Assembly (NCBI RefSeq): GCF_051622035.1
Contig: NC_135360.1
Location: forward strand, 29,901,206 to 29,965,205
From: Arctopsyche grandis
Lineage: Eukaryota > Arthropoda > Insecta > Trichoptera > Hydropsychidae
Direction of reading: 5' to 3'
Length of the DNA stretch: 64,000 nucleotides
Position 1 is the stretch's first letter. Each line of letters starts with the position of its first letter. The notes beneath the pieces were generated by a model. The model saw nothing but the letters and a program-made list of their open reading frames with translations. It was not told the origin of the DNA and searched no databases. Below are positions 1 through 64,000 of the stretch, one piece after another. The position numbers were made by a program, and so were the translations under genes.

Positions 1-518
1 CTCGGCTTGCCGAAGATACATTTGCAAATTTTCACTCTTTCAATCTAATGTGTGCAATATAAAATAAATCTTTAATAAATATGAATATTTAATCTATTGG
101 GAAAATTTACAGGTTTCAATTTAGAAAAACTAACTGTATTATGTTAATCTAACTTACTACAAATTTTTCTGAAAATCAATTTAGAGTCTTCGAAACTGTT
201 CCTTATGTACATATATCTAAAGTTTTATAACGATGTCACATATTCAAAACTAGTTAAATTGAATAAAATAATACACAAATTTAAACAAATATAAAATAAT
301 TTAATATTTAAACTTATCAACGAATTACATCTTCTATCAATATATTTATATACAACAGATTAAATAAAATTTCAGCACATTCATTCACAAACCCCTTAAT
401 TGTTATTTTTCAAGACATTTTGACTTGCGTAAATGGATCTGCTATTTGACAACGTCTTGTTTTTGTTTTTTTTAAGTTTAAAGATCTTTTTATAATATTA
501 CAAACATAAAATATTAGA
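1..518. other. 3' UTR / downstream flank of the SLC6 gene
   Basis: AT-rich sequence beyond the SLC6 stop codon. It should hold the 3' UTR, but no second gene, hairpin or clear polyadenylation signal could be recognised. Confidence 0.4.
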
Positions 519-60321
<59,803 letters not shown>

Positions 60322-61790
60322 GACTTAACTTTGTTATTAAGGCAATTTGTTCGTTTCTTGCTCTCGACCGCACGCGATCGAAATTCGAATAATTTCGGCG
60401 AAATTTTCAAGATTCAAAATTCAGGGGGGGTAGGTTTGGAAGCGTGATGGCGCGTTTGAGTATCGATATGCCTGCGAAAACTCTTAATTATAATATCGTT
60501 TTAATTAATGGAGGGCCTTCTATACTTTCTCAGATTATTTACTTGTCTTTGAAGAAATTTATGCGATCCGAATTAGCGAAAGTTAAATCCGCGGTTATTA
60601 AACTTCCACGAGCTATTTACGGTATCGGTTAATTGAAAACAAGTGTTAATTTATTTCCGTTCAAGTTGACAGACGACATTCTCGCATCTTTTCCGATGTG
60701 TTTTATTTTTTTATTTAAAATCAATGAACACATAAGAATGCAGAAATGATCCTGCAAGGCGAATGGTCACCATATGGTGCATCATCATCAAACAAACAAC
60801 TCCAATACGGAACTATTCAATGACCAGCTGCGGCTCTTTCAATGTTTTTTCCGTTATTAAAAATATAGCACACATTTTTTAAATGCAAAGATTATCCATG
60901 AAAATAACACGTTCGACTCATAAACAAAAATATTTCAACTGCAGTATAAATAATAAAAAAATCTTTATATCATATAAATTCCAACTTTAGTTTCGGTAAA
61001 ATTTATCTTTAACTACATACATACATACATACAAACAAAAGTATGTATGTAGTTAAAGTAATATAAATATTAGATGAATATTGAACTATAATATAACATT
61101 TTTCATTGAAATATAATATTTTACTCATCTTACATGCCTTCTACACTAATAAAATAAACAAAATGGTCTATGACACTTTTACAAAGGCATTTTTACTTTT
61201 TAAAAACTAAAAAAAATACCAAATTAAGTACCTATTTATTTTATGCTCTTTTTATTTTTATCTGTTAATGCCCAAAAATCGGTAAATCTTAAGTTTTAAC
61301 TCTTACCATAGTAGGGTAAATTGGTTTGTAACATTCATATGTAAATATATACGCAATAATTAAAAATTATTTTAAAAAGATTTAAATAATTTGGTAAAAT
61401 TTATTGATGAAACCATAAATTCACTAATTTTCGGGCTTTAACATTTATATAATATTTTATTTCTACACAAATTTGAATTTCGATTTATATTTTATATAAA
61501 TATATGTGATACTTATTAAATAAATAAATTTCAAAACTCTTGAAAGATTGTTACAAAAAATTTTTCAAAGCATACAAACAGTTTTCCAAATTCAAATAAA
61601 TTGATTGCTTTATGGGGAAAAATTTTTACATTAACTTTAAACATATTTTTATATGAATATTGAATGAAATTGTGTATGTATGTATGTATGAGAGCATTTT
61701 TTTATTTTTTGTGTCATTCTTACTATTACGAATTTTCGGCTAATAAAACTTTCATCAAACGAAATGAACCTGTGGATGAATATGAGGGCA
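60322..61790. other. 5' flank or 5' UTR region of the SLC6 gene
   Basis: Sequence upstream of the start codon. It is CG-bearing near 60360-60400 (CGACCGCACGCGATCGAAAT) and then AT-rich. It may hold the promoter or noncoding 5' exons, but no core motif could be singled out. Confidence 0.35.
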
Positions 61791-61794
61791 GGTT

Positions 61795-62160
61795 TTTCGG
61801 ACGTTGTTATTTTTTTTATCCGGTATAACTAGGACTTTTTCCCCATCGGGGACTCGGTTAATCAAGTTCTTCAGGGTAATCAGGAAATCATTAATAGCGT
61901 TCGCCGGGAGAGCAAGGCCAGGGTTGAGCAGCGTTCGCCCCAGGGCGGCGCGCGATAACCGTCAGTATAATAAAACGCTTCTGGCAAACATAGTGTATGA
62001 GCGGGGATCGTGCTTATCATCATTTTTCTCAATTTTTCCTTTTTCCGAGGGCGAAATTACCCGAGCATAAATACGGGGAAAAACCGTCCGAGACCAAACC
62101 CACCCACAAGCACACCCACCCAGCCACTGGCTGCCCCTCTCTCTCTCCTCACACGTAGGT
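61795..62160. other. CpG-rich block upstream of the gene
   Basis: GCGTTCGCCGGGAGAGCAAG and CCCCAGGGCGGCGCGCGATA stand out from the AT-rich sequence. It lies about 1.5 kb upstream of the start codon and is the best candidate for a promoter-proximal or regulatory segment, on composition and position only. Confidence 0.3.
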
Positions 62161-62607
62161 ATCATATAAATTTTATATAAAGCACTCTCACCCCCGTACA
62201 CTAAAAACTATAATTAATTATATACGAACTCTATCGATCACGGCGAACGGTTTTCTCTTGGCTGAATACAACTTTCGACTTTACAACTGAGGGATTGGCT
62301 GCCTTTGAAGCGTCAAGATTGTTTGGGGAAGTTCGTCCGATGAGTATATTCAAACTTGAAAATCTGCAATATATTGTTACCGAGCAGCAGCACCGGGCTG
62401 TATCCAAGCAACAACGATCGTAATTGGAATTTAATTTGTTTCGATGCACTTTGATTCTAAGTTCGTTAAAAACAATTTGCCATGGACGAATTTCTCCCGG
62501 GTACAATGCGGATAAAATTTGAACCTTCTGCATACTAAAACGATCCAATGTACCCACATTCTCAATTATTATAATATATCACTACTTACGTAACATATAT
62601 TTATTAA

Positions 62608-62991
62608 GGGTTTGGTGCATCCGCTCTAAAATCGCCAGATTAACAGAACGGCAGCTTTAAACGTAATTCTCGTTTTCTCGAATGATAGATTGCACACCAG
62701 ATGACGAGTAACCTTTCGATGTGCACAGATGCAATTATTAAAATTGAGTTGAATCTTTCTGGCGAGTTTAATAAGGCAAGATTCGAATCTTGCCTTATTA
62801 AACTCGCCTGAAAGATCCAACTCAATTTTAATAATTACCATTTTAATATCTGCATCTGTGCACATCGAAAGGTTACCCATCATCTGATGTGCAATCTATC
62901 ATTCGAAAAGACGATAATTGCATTTAAAGCAGCCGTCCGTTAATCTGTCGTTAAATTTGTCTGGCGATTTTAGAGCGGATGCACCGCATCC
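62608..62991. mobile_element. Foldback element with about 180-bp inverted arms (Mutator-like?)
   Basis: Ends GGGTTTGGTGCATCCGCTC and inverted GGATGCGGTGCATCCGCTC, then matching CTAAAATCGCCAGA and TTTCGATGTGCACAGATG. The centre is a perfect palindrome around GGCAAGATTCGAATCTTGCC. ATTTATTAA lies at 62599-62607 and again at 62992-63000, a 9-bp target duplication. Long inverted ends starting with G and 9-bp duplications are typical of Mutator-like elements. There is no coding capacity. Confidence 0.85.
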
Positions 62992-63129
62992 ATTTATTAA
63001 ACTTCACTTGTATTTGAAGTATATTTGCAGTCGGAAATACGCGAGTATTTTAATTAACCGACAGTTAATTAAGTTAATAATGCTAATTAATGTAACATAT
63101 AATGTAATAGAATATATATTTACAAATTT

Positions 63130-63180
63130 GACCAGAGATGTCTCTGTGGATATTTATTGACATGTATAATACTATTTACT
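63130..63180 (+). repeat. Short SINE body fragment
   Basis: GACCAGAGATGTCTCTGTGG, ATATTTATTGACATGTATAA matches the SINE body at 63.67 and 50.72 kb. Confidence 0.5.
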
Positions 63181-63249
63181 TTAATTTGACATGTAACGAA
63201 AATTTAAAGCGGTGCTAGACATTTCCACTTAATTGATAAAATAAATTAA

Positions 63250-63432
63250 AATCAAAAAAGGGTTGTTAGGGTAAAATAAACAAACAATTGAATTATCTCA
63301 AATGTGTGCGCTACCTGCGTTTTTCTGACAAATGGGAACGGGAACGAGAACGGGAACAGGAACGGAAATGAGAACGGGAGCGGGAACGGGAATTGCAGGC
63401 GTTATTGTTGAATTGCAACGCATGCCAGGTTA
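63250..63432 (+). mobile_element. Copy of the 16.3-kb element with (GGGAAC)n tract
   Basis: GTTGTTAGGGTAAAATAAAC and AAACAATTGAATTATCTC match the inverted 16.45-16.49 kb sequence. A GGGAACGGGAACGAGAACGG hexamer tract, GAATTGCA and AATTGCAACGCATGCC follow. Confidence 0.6.
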
Positions 63433-63449
63433 ATTAATTATTATATTAA

Positions 63450-63830
63450 TTAGCATATAATGCTTTGAACAGAGTGGTCACAGGTTCAAATCCCACTGGT
63501 TTTTACTGGCCTTGGATTTGTGACTCCAGGTCTATCATTACCAATAAGAGTGTGCCAATTTATTTTATTTTCATTGAAACAGGTCTAAAAAATAGGCAAC
63601 TTTACCCATTTTCTCACATTTTCGAATTTCGCTGATTTGTATAAAATGCTGAAAATTTACATATTTGACCATAAATGTCTATGTGGATATTAATTGACAT
63701 GTGTTTATGTACTTTGTATAATACTAATAATATTTGTATCAAATGTACAATGTTTCTGGCCAGGAAGGAGCATTGGAGTTACCTGTTAGGCCTTCCTGGT
63801 ATAAATTAAAGATAAAATAAAAATATATAT
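63450..63830 (+). repeat. tRNA-headed SINE, type C head, 5' end short
   Basis: CATATAATGCTTTGAACAGA, GTGGTCACAGGTTCAAATCC (B-box), GACTCCAGGTCTATC and hairpin GGCCAGGAAGGAGCATTGG...AGGCCTTCCTGG, then an A-rich (TAAAATAAAAAT) tail. The head is uninterrupted, unlike the 50-kb copy. Confidence 0.85.
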
Positions 63831-64000
63831 ACATTCCACATCACTTACATATTATACATATGTACGTATACTTTTTATACTGTTTACATTTTTATACAAG
63901 TAAAAACTTTAATAAGATATAAATAATTGCCTTAAGAAATCATACGTATAAACAGTGAGTTCTAATGAAGTTACCCATACTAAATTTGAACGAGAATCGA

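Overview
The window is AT-rich animal DNA, most likely from a holometabolous insect. Signs are long introns packed with short retroelements, many tacatatgtatg-type microsatellites, RTE- and Jockey/CR1-type LINEs, piggyBac, hAT and Helitron remnants, and one gene whose protein resembles insect and vertebrate SLC6 transporters. I could not place it more closely than insect (Diptera, Lepidoptera and Trichoptera all remain possible).

One host gene fills almost the whole window on the minus strand. Twelve coding exons, from the ATG at 60321 to the stop at 519, join with consistent phases and AG/GT splice sites. They give a 670-residue sodium- and chloride-dependent transporter of the SLC6 family, of glycine-transporter-like type. 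Exons 1-2 (60.0-60.3 kb) carry the N-terminus and TM1, exon 3 (57 kb) TM2-TM3, exon 4 (34.4 kb) the large extracellular loop, exon 5 (27 kb) TM4, exon 6 (12.6 kb) TM5, exons 7-8 (10.0 and 9.4 kb) TM6-TM8, and exons 9-12 (2.9-0.5 kb) TM9-TM12 and the tail. No second host gene was found on either strand.

Everything else is intron or 5' flank, and much of it is mobile DNA. The main items are an intact 985-codon RTE-type LINE ORF (18.5-21.4 kb), an internally deleted Jockey/CR1-type LINE with ORF1 (23.5-25.1 kb) and three other LINE 3' fragments. There is also a large tRNA-headed SINE family (more than a dozen copies, several nested, inverted or duplicated), a Helitron-like family with a solo LTR inside one copy, and two piggyBac-derived elements flanked by TTAA plus truncated relatives. 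Smaller items are a MITE family with 24-bp inverted ends, two large foldback elements, a six-copy 328-bp satellite and a long (AT)n tract.

The most interesting reading is how the retroelements relate. The SINE family and two LINE types end in 3' hairpins that share a loop sequence (GCGCATT.GG...CCTGT) but have different, internally complementary stems. At 40.4 kb a SINE head is fused directly to a LINE 3' coding end. Together these suggest that the SINEs borrow the LINE machinery through the tail hairpin and that template switching has occurred here.
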